Source: Halomonas halophila
Lineage (GTDB): Bacteria; Pseudomonadota; Gammaproteobacteria; Pseudomonadales; Halomonadaceae
Assembly: GCF_030406665.1 (NCBI RefSeq)
Contig: NZ_CP129121.1
Location: forward strand, 3,410,001 to 3,474,000
Direction of reading: 5' to 3'
DNA length: 64,000 nt
Shown in pieces: positions 15,932-24,871 of this stretch (position 1 is the first letter of the stretch; the number at the start of each line of letters is the position of its first letter). The translations under genes and the position numbers were made by a program. Under the pieces are notes generated by a model, which worked only from the letters and a program-made list of their open reading frames with translations, was not told the DNA's origin and did no database searches.

Positions 15932-18454
15932 CTAGGCGGTCGTCCGATCCAGGTAGCGCTCGCGGAAGGTCGCTCCCGGCACCGGCCGGCCGGTGAGGAA
16001 ACCCTGGATCAGGGTGACGTGATAGGCGGCGAGCGCCTCGAGCTGGGCCTCGGTCTCCACGCCCTCGGCCACCACCCGCAGGCCGAGCTCCCGGGCCAGC
16101 CCGGTCACCGCGGCGAGGATGGCGCCGCTGCCCCGGGACTCCCCCAGGCCGCGAATGAAGCTGCGATCGATCTTCAGCGTCGTCACCGGCAGCTCCTGCA
16201 GATAGCTCAGCGAGGAGTAGCCGGTGCCGAAGTCGTCGATGGCGATGTGGCAGCCCAGGTCACGCAGGGCCGCCAGGGTGGCCACGGCCTGCTGGTGCTG
16301 GTCGATCAGGGTGCTCTCGGTCAGCTCGAAGCCGATCTGGCCCGGCGGCAGGCCATGCGCCTCGTAGAGCCGGCGCACCTCATCGACCAGGTCGGCCTGC
16401 CAGAACTGGCGCGCCGACAGGTTGATCGCCACCCGCGGCGGCGTCAGGCCGGCCTCGCGCCAGGCCTGCAGCTGGCCGGCCACCAGCTGCATCAGCCGTC
16501 GCCCCAGCGGCAGGATCAGCCCGGAGCGCTCGGCCAGCGGTATGAAGTCCCCCGGCGACACCTCCCCCAGCCCCGGCGCATGCCAGCGCAGCAGCGCCTC
16601 GGCGCCCTTGACCTCGCCGCTGTCGCGGTCGATCAGCGGCTGATAATGGACATCGAGCCCCTCGCCGGTCTCGGCGGTGTTGCGCAGCGCCGTCTCCAGC
16701 GCCAGGTGCTGGTGATCCTCGACATGCATCTCGGCGCGATAGAGCCGGTAGGTATTGCGCCCTTCCTCCTTGGCGCGGTACATGGCCGCATCGGCTCGCT
16801 TCACCAGCCGCTCGGGCGTGTCGCCGTCGTCGGGGTAGAGGCTGATGCCCAGACTGCAGCCGACCCGGAAGCGCTGCGTGCCCAGCTCGAAGGGCGCGCT
16901 GGTCGCCTCGATCAGCCGCCGCGCCACCCGGGTCACCTCGTCGACTTCCTTGACGTCGGGCAGCAGCACGATGAACTCGTCGCCGCCCAGACGCGCCAGG
17001 GTGTCGTCCTCGCGCAGGTGGTGCTGCAGGCGCTCGGTGAGCCGCACCAGCAGCTCGTCGCCCACGGCATGCCCCAGCGAATCGTTGACCTGCTTGAAGT
17101 GGTCCAGATCGAGGAACAGCACCGCCAGGCGCCGCCCCTGTCGATGGGCGTGGCGGATCGCCAGCGCCAGACGATCGTCGAGCAGGCGCCGATTGGGCAG
17201 GCCGGTGAGCGGATCGTAGTAGGCCAGGTGGCGCACCCGCTCCTCGTTCTCGCGGATATGGGTGATGTCGGTGAACAGCGCCGCGTAGTGGGTGACCTCG
17301 CCCCGCTCATCGCGGATCGCCGAGATCGTCAGCAGCTCCAGGTAGAGCTCGCCGCTCTTGCGCCGATTCCATATCTCGCCGCGCCAGAAGCCGCCCTGCT
17401 GCAGCGTGTCCCACATGTCCCGGTAGAAGACCGCGTCGTGGCGCCCGGAGGACAGCACCGCCGGCGTGCGGCCGACCACTTCCTCCAGGGAGTAGCCGGT
17501 CATGTGGGTGAAGGCCGGATTGACGAAGCGGATGCGCGTCTGCGGGTCGGTGATGATGATGCCCTCCAGCGAGGCATCGATGACCCGCTCGGCCAGCTGC
17601 AGGCTCTCACGCGACTCGGCCAGCGCCCGGTCACGCGCCTCGAGCGCCTCGCGCAGATCCTGCAGGTAGCCGTGCTCGACCCCGGAGAGCAGGTCCTGGA
17701 AGCCCAGCAAGCCGCTCACGCCGCCCGCCTCGTCGACAACCGCCAGGTGACGCACCCCCTCGCCGACCAGCGCATCGCGGGCGCGGATCAGCGGCTCATC
17801 GGCGCCGATGGTCAGCAGCGGACGGCTGGCCAGCTCGCCGACGCTCATCGAGCCCGGATGACGGGCGACGAAGCGCACCAGGTCGCGCTCGGTGAGGATG
17901 CCCAGCGAGCGCGAGTCGTCCTCCACCACGGCGGCCTCGGCGCCGGCGTCGCGCATCCAGCGCGCCGCCTCGGCCAGGCCGAGAGCGCTCGGCAGCACCA
18001 CCGGCGAGCGGCGCATCGCGCCCTTGACCTCGCGGAACCGCAGATAGGGCTCGAGCCCCTGGTTCAGCGCCACGTCGCTCTGGGACACCATGCCCAACGG
18101 GCGTTCGTCGTCATCCACCACCAGCAGGTGGCGATAGCCCAGCTGAGCGAAACGCGCGGCGACCTCGCCCACCGACACGCCACGGTCGATGGTGACCACC
18201 GGCCGGCTCATCACCTCGCCGACCGGGCGGCGCAGCGACTCGGGGTCGGCGAAGTCGAGGGCCAGGCTGTCGCGCTCGGTCCAGATGCCGAGGGTCCGGC
18301 CCTCCTCGACCACCAGGATCGCGCTGCAGCGACGCTGACTCATGCGCGAGGCGGCCTCGCACAGCGGCGTGTCCGGCCCGCAGCTGAGCAGGCCGGTATG
18401 CATGATCCGTTCGACGGAGAGGGCGTGGGTGTTGAGCAGCTGATCCGAGTCCAT
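15932..18454 (-). CDS. CBS-PAS-GGDEF-EAL c-di-GMP protein
   Basis: An 840-residue cytoplasmic signalling protein with no membrane segment. Order: four CBS motifs in two pairs (about 13-125 and 145-270), a PAS domain (about 285-400), a GGDEF domain with intact GGDEF near residue 490, and an EAL domain with EALLRWH near 618. The EAL catalytic set is complete (NLSARQF, ELTES, IDDFGTGYSS, LKIDRSF, AEGVET), so both synthesis and hydrolysis of c-di-GMP are possible. CBS pairs suggest adenine-nucleotide sensing. It is the last gene of a unit after the EAL-CBS-GGDEF protein, with a 32-base gap. Confidence 0.9.
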   Translation of the reverse strand: MDSDQLLNTHALSVERIMHTGLLSCGPDTPLCEAASRMSQRRCSAILVVEEGRTLGIWTERDSLALDFADPESLRRPVGEVMSRPVVTIDRGVSVGEVAARFAQLGYRHLLVVDDDERPLGMVSQSDVALNQGLEPYLRFREVKGAMRRSPVVLPSALGLAEAARWMRDAGAEAAVVEDDSRSLGILTERDLVRFVARHPGSMSVGELASRPLLTIGADEPLIRARDALVGEGVRHLAVVDEAGGVSGLLGFQDLLSGVEHGYLQDLREALEARDRALAESRESLQLAERVIDASLEGIIITDPQTRIRFVNPAFTHMTGYSLEEVVGRTPAVLSSGRHDAVFYRDMWDTLQQGGFWRGEIWNRRKSGELYLELLTISAIRDERGEVTHYAALFTDITHIRENEERVRHLAYYDPLTGLPNRRLLDDRLALAIRHAHRQGRRLAVLFLDLDHFKQVNDSLGHAVGDELLVRLTERLQHHLREDDTLARLGGDEFIVLLPDVKEVDEVTRVARRLIEATSAPFELGTQRFRVGCSLGISLYPDDGDTPERLVKRADAAMYRAKEEGRNTYRLYRAEMHVEDHQHLALETALRNTAETGEGLDVHYQPLIDRDSGEVKGAEALLRWHAPGLGEVSPGDFIPLAERSGLILPLGRRLMQLVAGQLQAWREAGLTPPRVAINLSARQFWQADLVDEVRRLYEAHGLPPGQIGFELTESTLIDQHQQAVATLAALRDLGCHIAIDDFGTGYSSLSYLQELPVTTLKIDRSFIRGLGESRGSGAILAAVTGLARELGLRVVAEGVETEAQLEALAAYHVTLIQGFLTGRPVPGATFRERYLDRTTA

Positions 18455-18486
18455 TCGCTTACCGCATCGTGAGAGAACCTCTCAAC

Positions 18487-20301
18487 CTAGCGCAGCGTTT
18501 CGTCTGGACGACAGTCAAGCCCGGCGCGTCCTTGACGACGATCAACAAACAGGCTGTTGCCCGGCTGACGCTTGGCCTCGGCCTTCAGTTCGGCCAGCAC
18601 GTTGCCGATGTCCATGGCGGTTCTCTCTGCCCCGGGCGCGACGGCGTGATAGGCCAGCGACAGTGACATCAGCGGCACGAACCGTGCCCGCCCCTCACGG
18701 TCGTGGCCGTCGAAACCGCCGGCCTCGCGGTGCTCGAGCGAATAGAACTGCGGCGCGAAGTGGGCGAAACGCGCCAGGATCGCCTCACAGCGCGACTTCG
18801 CCGTCGCCTCCCCCAGCACCAGCATGAAGTCGTCGCCGCCCACATGGCCAACGAAACCATCGTCGCCAGATTCTTCCTGCAGCATGCGAGCCAGGGCCAG
18901 GATGACCTGATCGCCGCGGGCATAGCCGTAGACGTCGTTGTAGGCCTTGAAGGCGTCGAGATCCGCATAGACGGCGACGAAGGCCTCTCCGCGGGCCAGG
19001 CGCGCAGCCAGCGTATCGTGGATCGCCTCGTTGCCGGGCAGCCCGGTGAGAGGGTTGGCCTGGCGCGCCGCACGCACCTGGAGGGCGGTGATCTCGCGCA
19101 GCAGGTCGACGATCTGCCCCAGGCCGCGATAGCGGCCGTCATCGTCGACCACCACGAAGTCGTCGCGGCTGCCCTTGGCGGATTCGGTGACGCGCCGGCT
19201 CAGCGCCTCCAGCGGCATCGAGGCCTCGGCCACCAGCATGCGGCGATCCATCAGCTCGTCGATGGCCCGCCGGGCATGCAGCGAGTGGCTGAAGGGGTTG
19301 GCGAACACGCCCAGGAACTCGTGCTGGCGCACCACGCCCACCGGCCGGTCACCATCGTCGAGCACCGCCAGGCAGCGCAGCTCCGGGTCATGACGGAAGC
19401 GTTCCACCACCTCGGGCACCCGGGTGCCCTGACGAACCGGCGCCAGATGCCGGCACAGCATGGCGGCGGTGGTGCCGAAGGAACCGGAGACCTCACGTCG
19501 CGCCGGCAGTGAAGGCTCGAGCCGGGTCGGCGGCTTCGCCGCCGGGCGGGCGAAGTGATAGCCCTGCATCAGCGTGCAGTTCATCTCCCACAGGCAGCGC
19601 TGCTCACCCTCGGTCTCGATGCCCTCGGCGATGACCTGGCAACCGAGGCTCCGCGACACCTCGAGCAACGAGGTCAGGAACTGGCGCTTGCCCGGATCGT
19701 GATCGATACCCTGGGCGAAGTGGCGATCGATCTTGACGAAGTCGGGGCGCAGCTCCGCCCAGTGACGCAGGCTCGAATAGCCGGCGCCCAGGTCGTCCAG
19801 CGCCACCTGGAAGCCCATGCGCCGGTAATGGTCGACGGCCTGACGCATCAGCGCATAGTCGTGGATCGGCAGGTGCTCGGTCAGCTCGATCACCACCCGC
19901 TCCGGCGACAGCCCCACGCCGTCCAGGTAGGCACGGGTCAGGCCCTCGCGGAAGTCTCGCTCGAGCAGCGAAGCCGGCATGACGTTGAGAAACAGCCGTC
20001 CGGGCAGCCCGCATCGCGCGAAGGCCTCGATGGCCCGACGGCGGCAAAGCAGATCCAGCTCCAGCAGGCGTCCTGTCTCCCGAGCGCAGTCGAACAGCGC
20101 CACCGGCGAGTGCAGCGGCGACCCCGCGGGGCCGCGTGCCAGCGCCTCGTAGCCGAAGATCCCCTGGCAGCCGGCATCGACGATGGGCTGGAACAGCGGC
20201 GTGATCGCGCCCTCGTCGAGTATCCGCGCCAGCTCGTCGACCTGTTCGGCCGTCACCCGGTGTTCTGACACCGCCGCTGAAACGTCGTGGTCATCCTGCA
20301 T
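18487..20301 (-). CDS. EAL-CBS-GGDEF c-di-GMP protein
   Basis: A 604-residue cytoplasmic protein with the reverse domain order: EAL first (YEALARGP near residue 51, ELTEH, LDDLGAGYSS, VKIDRHF, AEGIET, all catalytic positions present), a CBS pair (about 275-400), then a GGDEF domain whose motif is GGDDF near residue 488. The EAL domain should hydrolyse c-di-GMP; cyclase activity is uncertain. It starts 11 bases after the chemoreceptor stop codon and is followed by a second c-di-GMP gene, so the three are probably one operon. Confidence 0.9.
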   Translation of the reverse strand: MQDDHDVSAAVSEHRVTAEQVDELARILDEGAITPLFQPIVDAGCQGIFGYEALARGPAGSPLHSPVALFDCARETGRLLELDLLCRRRAIEAFARCGLPGRLFLNVMPASLLERDFREGLTRAYLDGVGLSPERVVIELTEHLPIHDYALMRQAVDHYRRMGFQVALDDLGAGYSSLRHWAELRPDFVKIDRHFAQGIDHDPGKRQFLTSLLEVSRSLGCQVIAEGIETEGEQRCLWEMNCTLMQGYHFARPAAKPPTRLEPSLPARREVSGSFGTTAAMLCRHLAPVRQGTRVPEVVERFRHDPELRCLAVLDDGDRPVGVVRQHEFLGVFANPFSHSLHARRAIDELMDRRMLVAEASMPLEALSRRVTESAKGSRDDFVVVDDDGRYRGLGQIVDLLREITALQVRAARQANPLTGLPGNEAIHDTLAARLARGEAFVAVYADLDAFKAYNDVYGYARGDQVILALARMLQEESGDDGFVGHVGGDDFMLVLGEATAKSRCEAILARFAHFAPQFYSLEHREAGGFDGHDREGRARFVPLMSLSLAYHAVAPGAERTAMDIGNVLAELKAEAKRQPGNSLFVDRRQGRAGLDCRPDETLR

Positions 20302-20312
20302 GCAATGCCCCC

Positions 20313-21950
20313 TCAGGCCGGCATGGCCTCCAGTGCGCGAGGGTCGGACGAGGCCGGCTCCGTCGCGTCGTCCTCGGGCGTCGGCGCCTCCGCCGTCGCC
20401 AGGGTGAAGCCTGCCGTGAAGCCCCGCATGCGTTCGGCCTCTTCCTCCAGGGTCGCGGCGGTCCGCTCGGCGCGCTCGACCATGTCGCGGTTGCGCTGGG
20501 TCACGCTGCCCATCTGGTGCATGGCCTGATTGACCTGCTCGAGGCCCTGGCGCTGTTCGTCGGAGGCGTGGGCAATCTGGTCGACCCGTTCACTGACGCC
20601 CTGGATGGCGGCGACGATGCCGGTCATGTCCTCGCCGGCCCGGCGCGACAGGCCGTTGCCGCGCTCCACGCTGCTGCGCGAGGCCTCGATCAGATCGCGA
20701 ATCTCGCGGGCGGCGCCCGCCGAGCGCGAGGCCAGCGAGCGCACCTCGCCGGCCACCACGGCGAAGCCGCGGCCATGTTCGCCGGCTCGCGCCGCCTCCA
20801 CCGAAGCGTTGAGCGCCAGCAGATTGGTCTGGAAGGCGATGTCGTCGATCATGCCGACGATCTCGCCGATCCGCTGCGAGCGGGCATGGATATCATCCAT
20901 GGTGGCGACGAAATCGGCCACCACCTCGCCGCCCTGGCGGGCCTTGCCGGTGGCCTGCTCGGCCAGCCGGTTGGCCTCGCCCACATGGGTGGCGTTGTCG
21001 GCCACCGAGGCGGTCATCTCGTCCAGGCTGGCGGTGGTCTGCTCCAGGGCGGCGGCCTGCTGCCGGGTCCGCGAGGCCAGCTCCTGGTTGCCTTCGCTCA
21101 TGTCGCCGGCACCGTCCAGCACCCGGTCGCTGCCGTGGCGCACCCGTGCCACGGTGGTGGCGAGCGCCCGGCGCATGCCGTCGAGCTCGCGATACAGCTG
21201 GCCGATCTCGTTGTTGCTGCGCGCCTCCACCAGGGTGGCCAGGTCGCCGTCGGCGATGCGCCGGAAATGCGCGATCATCCGCGACAGCGGCCGGAGCACG
21301 TTGGCCCGCACGCCCCAGATCACCACCAGCACGATGGCCAGGGCGCCGCCCAACGCCGCCAGCAGCGCCAGGTTCAGCCAGCCGGCCACCGCCGAGAAGC
21401 GCTCGGCCAGACCGTCCCCACGCTCGACGGCACCGGCGAAGAAGGCATCGGCGCCGTCCATGAAGGCCTGGCTCATGTCGCTGACCCGGGACTGGCCGGA
21501 ATCGTAGCCGCCCGCGTCCCCCTCCTGCAGCAGCATGAGCTGCAGCGAGAGCCCGGTACTGAACAGCGACTGGAAGCGTGAGGCCAGCGCCTCGCGGGCC
21601 TCCTGTTGCGACTCGGCCACTGGCAGAGCCTGGAAGCGCTCGAAGGCCGCCTTGGCCTGATCCATGTGGCGCTCGGCCTGTTCGAGGATGGGCCCCGGGC
21701 GGTCGAAGGAAGGCACCCGCACCAGGTGAGCGGCGCGATCCATCGCCACCTGGGCGCGCAGGGTGGCGATGTAGGCGCGGTTCAGTGCCCGGGACTGGGC
21801 GACCTGGACGTCGCGCAGCGTGTCGAAGGCACTGCGGCCGTGGTGGTTGGCGTAGAGGCCGAGGGCTCCGGTACCGAGGATGATCGCGGTGAAGGCGATC
21901 AGCACCAGGAACCAGCTGAATCGGATGGTCATTCGATCGAGGAGGCGCAT
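20313..21950 (-). CDS. Methyl-accepting chemotaxis protein with four-helix-bundle sensor
   Basis: A 545-residue chemoreceptor: membrane helix about 10-31, a periplasmic helical sensor of the Tar/4HB type (about 32-190), a second membrane helix (about 192-215), HAMP, and a signalling domain with tip EIVGMIDDIAFQTNLLALNA. The ligand is unknown; the sensor lacks a Cache fold. No C-terminal pentapeptide is present. The ATG at 21950 gives a normal N-terminus (MRLLDRMTIRFSW); the ribosome site is weak. It is the first gene of a unit with two c-di-GMP proteins, suggesting linked control of taxis and c-di-GMP. Confidence 0.92.
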   Translation of the reverse strand: MRLLDRMTIRFSWFLVLIAFTAIILGTGALGLYANHHGRSAFDTLRDVQVAQSRALNRAYIATLRAQVAMDRAAHLVRVPSFDRPGPILEQAERHMDQAKAAFERFQALPVAESQQEAREALASRFQSLFSTGLSLQLMLLQEGDAGGYDSGQSRVSDMSQAFMDGADAFFAGAVERGDGLAERFSAVAGWLNLALLAALGGALAIVLVVIWGVRANVLRPLSRMIAHFRRIADGDLATLVEARSNNEIGQLYRELDGMRRALATTVARVRHGSDRVLDGAGDMSEGNQELASRTRQQAAALEQTTASLDEMTASVADNATHVGEANRLAEQATGKARQGGEVVADFVATMDDIHARSQRIGEIVGMIDDIAFQTNLLALNASVEAARAGEHGRGFAVVAGEVRSLASRSAGAAREIRDLIEASRSSVERGNGLSRRAGEDMTGIVAAIQGVSERVDQIAHASDEQRQGLEQVNQAMHQMGSVTQRNRDMVERAERTAATLEEEAERMRGFTAGFTLATAEAPTPEDDATEPASSDPRALEAMPA

Positions 21951-22099
21951 CGGAAAACCTGTCGCTGATGAAGGGGCGGGCACCGGGCCCGCAGGAAGGC
22001 ATGCCCGGCGTTATATCAGCGATTTATGACATTAAGATTTCGTCGACTTCTTCCATGAATGGCAGCGAAACAAAAGGCATCTCACGCTATCGCTGCCAT

Positions 22100-22126
22100 T
22101 CAAGATATCTCGTCCGCAGCCGATAA
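22100..22126 (+). promoter_or_regulatory. FliA (sigma-28) promoter of the flaG-like gene
   Basis: TCAAGATA (22100-22107), 11 bases, GCCGATAA (22119-22126). The -10 box matches the FliA consensus at all 8 positions. Start of transcription is expected near 22133, about 55 bases before the ATG. Confidence 0.8.
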
Positions 22127-22187
22127 CTCGCTCCGTGTCCAACCCTCATGCTCAACGAGAGACCCTTATCGAGAAGGAGCGTCTTCC

Positions 22188-22541
22188 ATGTCAGATGCCG
22201 TTAACGAAATCAGCGCGAGTCGCACGACCCAAACCCCCGACGGCAGCACGCCGCGCCGCCGGGTGGAGCAGGTCCTGGCCGGCTGGCTGCCGCCCGAGGA
22301 AACCGCCGCCACAGGATCGGTGAACCAGGGCGAGCTGGTCGCACCGGTGCAGCGGATCAATGAGGTGATGCGCCCCTACGGGGTGGAATTCGAGCTCAGC
22401 GAGACCACCTCGCGAGTGGTCACCCGCCTGGTGGACCGGGACACCCGCGAACTGATTCGCCAGATCCCTGCCGAGGAGGTGATGCGCGTCGCCGAGCATC
22501 TGGAGGAACTTCAGGGCAGGCTGATCGATCTGGAGGCCTGA
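22188..22541 (+). CDS. flaG: FlaG-family flagellar protein
   Basis: A 117-residue FlaG-family protein. The C-terminal half shows the family pattern FELSETTSRVVTRLVDRDTRELIRQIPAEEVMRVAEHLEE in pieces (Val-Asp-x-x-Thr then RQIP); the N-terminal half is low in conservation. FlaG affects filament length or export in several genera, with an unclear mechanism. AAGGAG precedes the ATG at 22188; the upstream open frame is inside the promoter region. It has a perfect FliA -10 box upstream, as expected for a late gene, but here it sits beside fliE rather than flagellin. Confidence 0.82.
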   Translation: MSDAVNEISASRTTQTPDGSTPRRRVEQVLAGWLPPEETAATGSVNQGELVAPVQRINEVMRPYGVEFELSETTSRVVTRLVDRDTRELIRQIPAEEVMRVAEHLEELQGRLIDLEA

Positions 22542-22551
22542 TCGAGCGCGA

Positions 22552-22881
22552 TCAGACCTGCATGTTCATGATGTCCTTATAGGCCGTCACCAGGCGGTTG
22601 CGGACCTGGAGCCCCATTTCCGAGGCGACGCTGGCCTTCTGCATGTCGACCATGACGTCGTTGAGCTCGACGCCCGGCTCGCCAGCCTGGAAGGCCTTGG
22701 CCGAGTCGGCGGCCTGGAGCTTGAGCTCGTTGATGCGCTGGATCGAGGACTGAAGCTCGCCGGCAAAGCCGCCGTTGCCCACGGCGGTGTCGAGCTGCTG
22801 CCCCTTGGCGGCCTCACCGCCGGCCTGGGTGGCCAGCGACTGCATCTGGGCGAGCGCCGAGGCGAGAGCGGGTGAACTCAT
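22552..22881 (-). CDS. fliE: Flagellar hook-basal body protein FliE
   Basis: A 109-residue rod/MS-ring junction protein. The C-terminus is typical: DVMVDMQKASVASEMGLQVRNRLVTAYKDIMNMQV in pieces, ending with the NMQV tail. AGGGG precedes the ATG at 22881. It is transcribed away from fliF, as in Salmonella and E. coli. It converges with the flaG-like gene, whose stop is 10 bases away. Confidence 0.95.
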   Translation of the reverse strand: MSSPALASALAQMQSLATQAGGEAAKGQQLDTAVGNGGFAGELQSSIQRINELKLQAADSAKAFQAGEPGVELNDVMVDMQKASVASEMGLQVRNRLVTAYKDIMNMQV

Positions 22882-23128
22882 CGGGAACCCCTGTGATGGA
22901 CATGGTGATCGATGGAAGCCAAGGCTAGCAGCGCGCCCTTGGCCACCATGCCGGCAATTGACGCGCAAAACTCGGGTTTTTCATACCTTTGGCGTGACAC
23001 CCCCTGCGGATAATGGCCGTCATCACAGTTCCGCCCCGGACGGGCGGCGAATCGCGACGGACGGGAACGCAGTCGATGCCTTCATCTAGAGCCCAGGGTC
23101 CAGGCGTCATCTCCGACGGGAGGCCCGC

Positions 23129-24871
23129 ATGAGCAGTGGCGCCTCCGCCACCGGCGGCCAACAGGCCCAGACCTCTCCCTTCGCGCAGCTGTCCCGGCAG
23201 CTGCGCGGCAGCCCCCTGATCGCCCTGCTGATCGTCGGCGCGGCCGTGGTCGCCATCGCGGTGGCGCTGCTGCTGTGGGCGCGCAGCCCCGACTATCGGG
23301 TGCTGTTCAGCAACCTCAGCGAAGCCGACGGCGGCAGCATCATCAGCGAGCTCGACAGCCGCGGCATCCCCTACGAGTTCAGCGCCGGCGGCCAGGCGCT
23401 GATGGTGCCCGGCGACCGGGTCCACAGCCTGCGCCTGCAGCTGGCCGAACAGGGCCTGCCACGCGGCGGCAACGTCGGCCTCGAGCTGATGGAGAACCAG
23501 GCCTTCGGCATCAGCCAGTTCGCCGAGCAGGTCAACTACCAGCGCGGTCTCGAAGGCGAGCTCGCCCGCTCCATGGAATCGCTCGGCCCGGTGGCCGGCG
23601 CGCGGGTACACCTGGCGCTGGCAAAGGACTCGGTCTTCGTGCGCCAGCGCGAGCCGGCCAAGGCCTCGGTGGTGCTCAACCTGCAGCCCGGCCGCACCCT
23701 CGGCGAGGGCCAGGTGGCCTCCATCGTGCATCTGGTCGCCAGCAGCGTCCCCGACCTGGCCGCCGATGCGGTCACGGTGGTCGACCAGAGCGGCCGACTG
23801 CTCTCCACGCCCGATGGCGGCGGCTCGGGGCTCGACGGCACCCAGCTCGACTACGTCGCCGAAGTGGAACGCGCCTACCAGCGCCGCATCGAGACCATCC
23901 TGGCGCCGATCCTCGGCCGCGGTAACGTCAAGGCCCAGGTCACCGCCCAGGTCGACTTCTCCCGACGCGAGGAGACCTCCGAACGCTACGGCCCCAACCA
24001 GCCGCCCAACGAGGCCGCGGTGCGCAGCCGCCAGACCAGCCTCAACGTCAACGGCAACGGCGATCTGGCCCAGGGCATTCCCGGTGCGCTCAGCAACACG
24101 CCCCCCGGCGCGGCCCCCTCCCCGATCGATGCCCAGGGCGAGGACGCCGAGCAGGACCAGGCAAACGACGAAGAGGGCGGCACGACGACCGAGCAGCGCC
24201 TGAGTCGTGATGACGTCATCAACTATGAGGTCGATCGCCAGGTCTCCCACGTCCAGCATCGCCGCGGCGGGGTCGAACGCCTCTCCGCCGCCGTGGTGGT
24301 CAACTATCGCGAACGCCTCGACGAGGACACCGGCGAGCTCGTTCCCGCGCCGCTCGACGAACAGGAGATGGCGCAGATCGAGCGTCTGGTACGCCAGGCC
24401 ATGGGCTACTCCGACGCCCGCGGCGACCAGGTCGCGGTGGTCAACAGCGCCTTCGCCGCCGGGGACGACGCGGCCAGCGAGCCGGCCTGGTGGCAGCGCA
24501 GCGACGTCCAGCAGCTGGCCTTCGCCCTGGGCCGCTACCTGCTGGTGGGCATCGCCCTGCTGCTGCTCTATCTGCTGATCCTGCGGCCCTTCATCCGCCG
24601 TTACACCGAACAGCCCGCCCCGGCCAGCCTGCCGGCATCGCCCGGCTTCCAGGCCCGCGTGGGCGGCGACGAGGACGACGAGCACGACCGCGCGGCCGAC
24701 GAGGATCACGACGATGAAGCGGCGAACGAAGAGAGCCCGGCCTCGCGGCGTCGCAAGCGTCGCGCCACGACCTACGAAGCCAACCTCAATGATCTGCGCG
24801 AGATGGCCCAGGAGGACCCGAGCATGGTGGCCATGATCGTTCGCGGCTGGATGAACAAACATGACGAGTAA
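23129..24871 (+). CDS. fliF: Flagellar MS-ring protein FliF
   Basis: A 580-residue protein that forms the membrane MS ring. It has a short cytosolic N-terminus, a first membrane helix (about 30-51), the periplasmic ring-building domains (YRVLFSNLSEADGGSI near 57; QVNYQRGLEGELARSM near 138), an acidic low-complexity region (about 320-350), a second membrane helix (about 470-490), and an acidic cytosolic tail ending in the FliG-binding helix MIVRGWMNKHDE. First gene of the fliFGHIJKLMNOPQR series; the fliG start overlaps its last 11 bases. No recognised sigma-28 or sigma-54 promoter was found upstream. Confidence 0.96.
   Translation: MSSGASATGGQQAQTSPFAQLSRQLRGSPLIALLIVGAAVVAIAVALLLWARSPDYRVLFSNLSEADGGSIISELDSRGIPYEFSAGGQALMVPGDRVHSLRLQLAEQGLPRGGNVGLELMENQAFGISQFAEQVNYQRGLEGELARSMESLGPVAGARVHLALAKDSVFVRQREPAKASVVLNLQPGRTLGEGQVASIVHLVASSVPDLAADAVTVVDQSGRLLSTPDGGGSGLDGTQLDYVAEVERAYQRRIETILAPILGRGNVKAQVTAQVDFSRREETSERYGPNQPPNEAAVRSRQTSLNVNGNGDLAQGIPGALSNTPPGAAPSPIDAQGEDAEQDQANDEEGGTTTEQRLSRDDVINYEVDRQVSHVQHRRGGVERLSAAVVVNYRERLDEDTGELVPAPLDEQEMAQIERLVRQAMGYSDARGDQVAVVNSAFAAGDDAASEPAWWQRSDVQQLAFALGRYLLVGIALLLLYLLILRPFIRRYTEQPAPASLPASPGFQARVGGDEDDEHDRAADEDHDDEAANEESPASRRRKRRATTYEANLNDLREMAQEDPSMVAMIVRGWMNKHDE

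Noticed and set aside
16019..18472. An 817-codon plus-strand open frame
   Set aside because: Exact antisense shadow of the CBS-PAS-GGDEF-EAL gene.
21951..22060. FliA promoter for the second chemoreceptor operon
   Set aside because: GCTGATAT on the minus strand has no acceptable -35 element at 11 bases.
22882..23128. FliA or sigma-54 promoter between fliE and fliF
   Set aside because: GCGGATAA occurs on the plus strand, but no -35 element is at the correct distance; TTTGGCGTGACA lacks a -12 partner.
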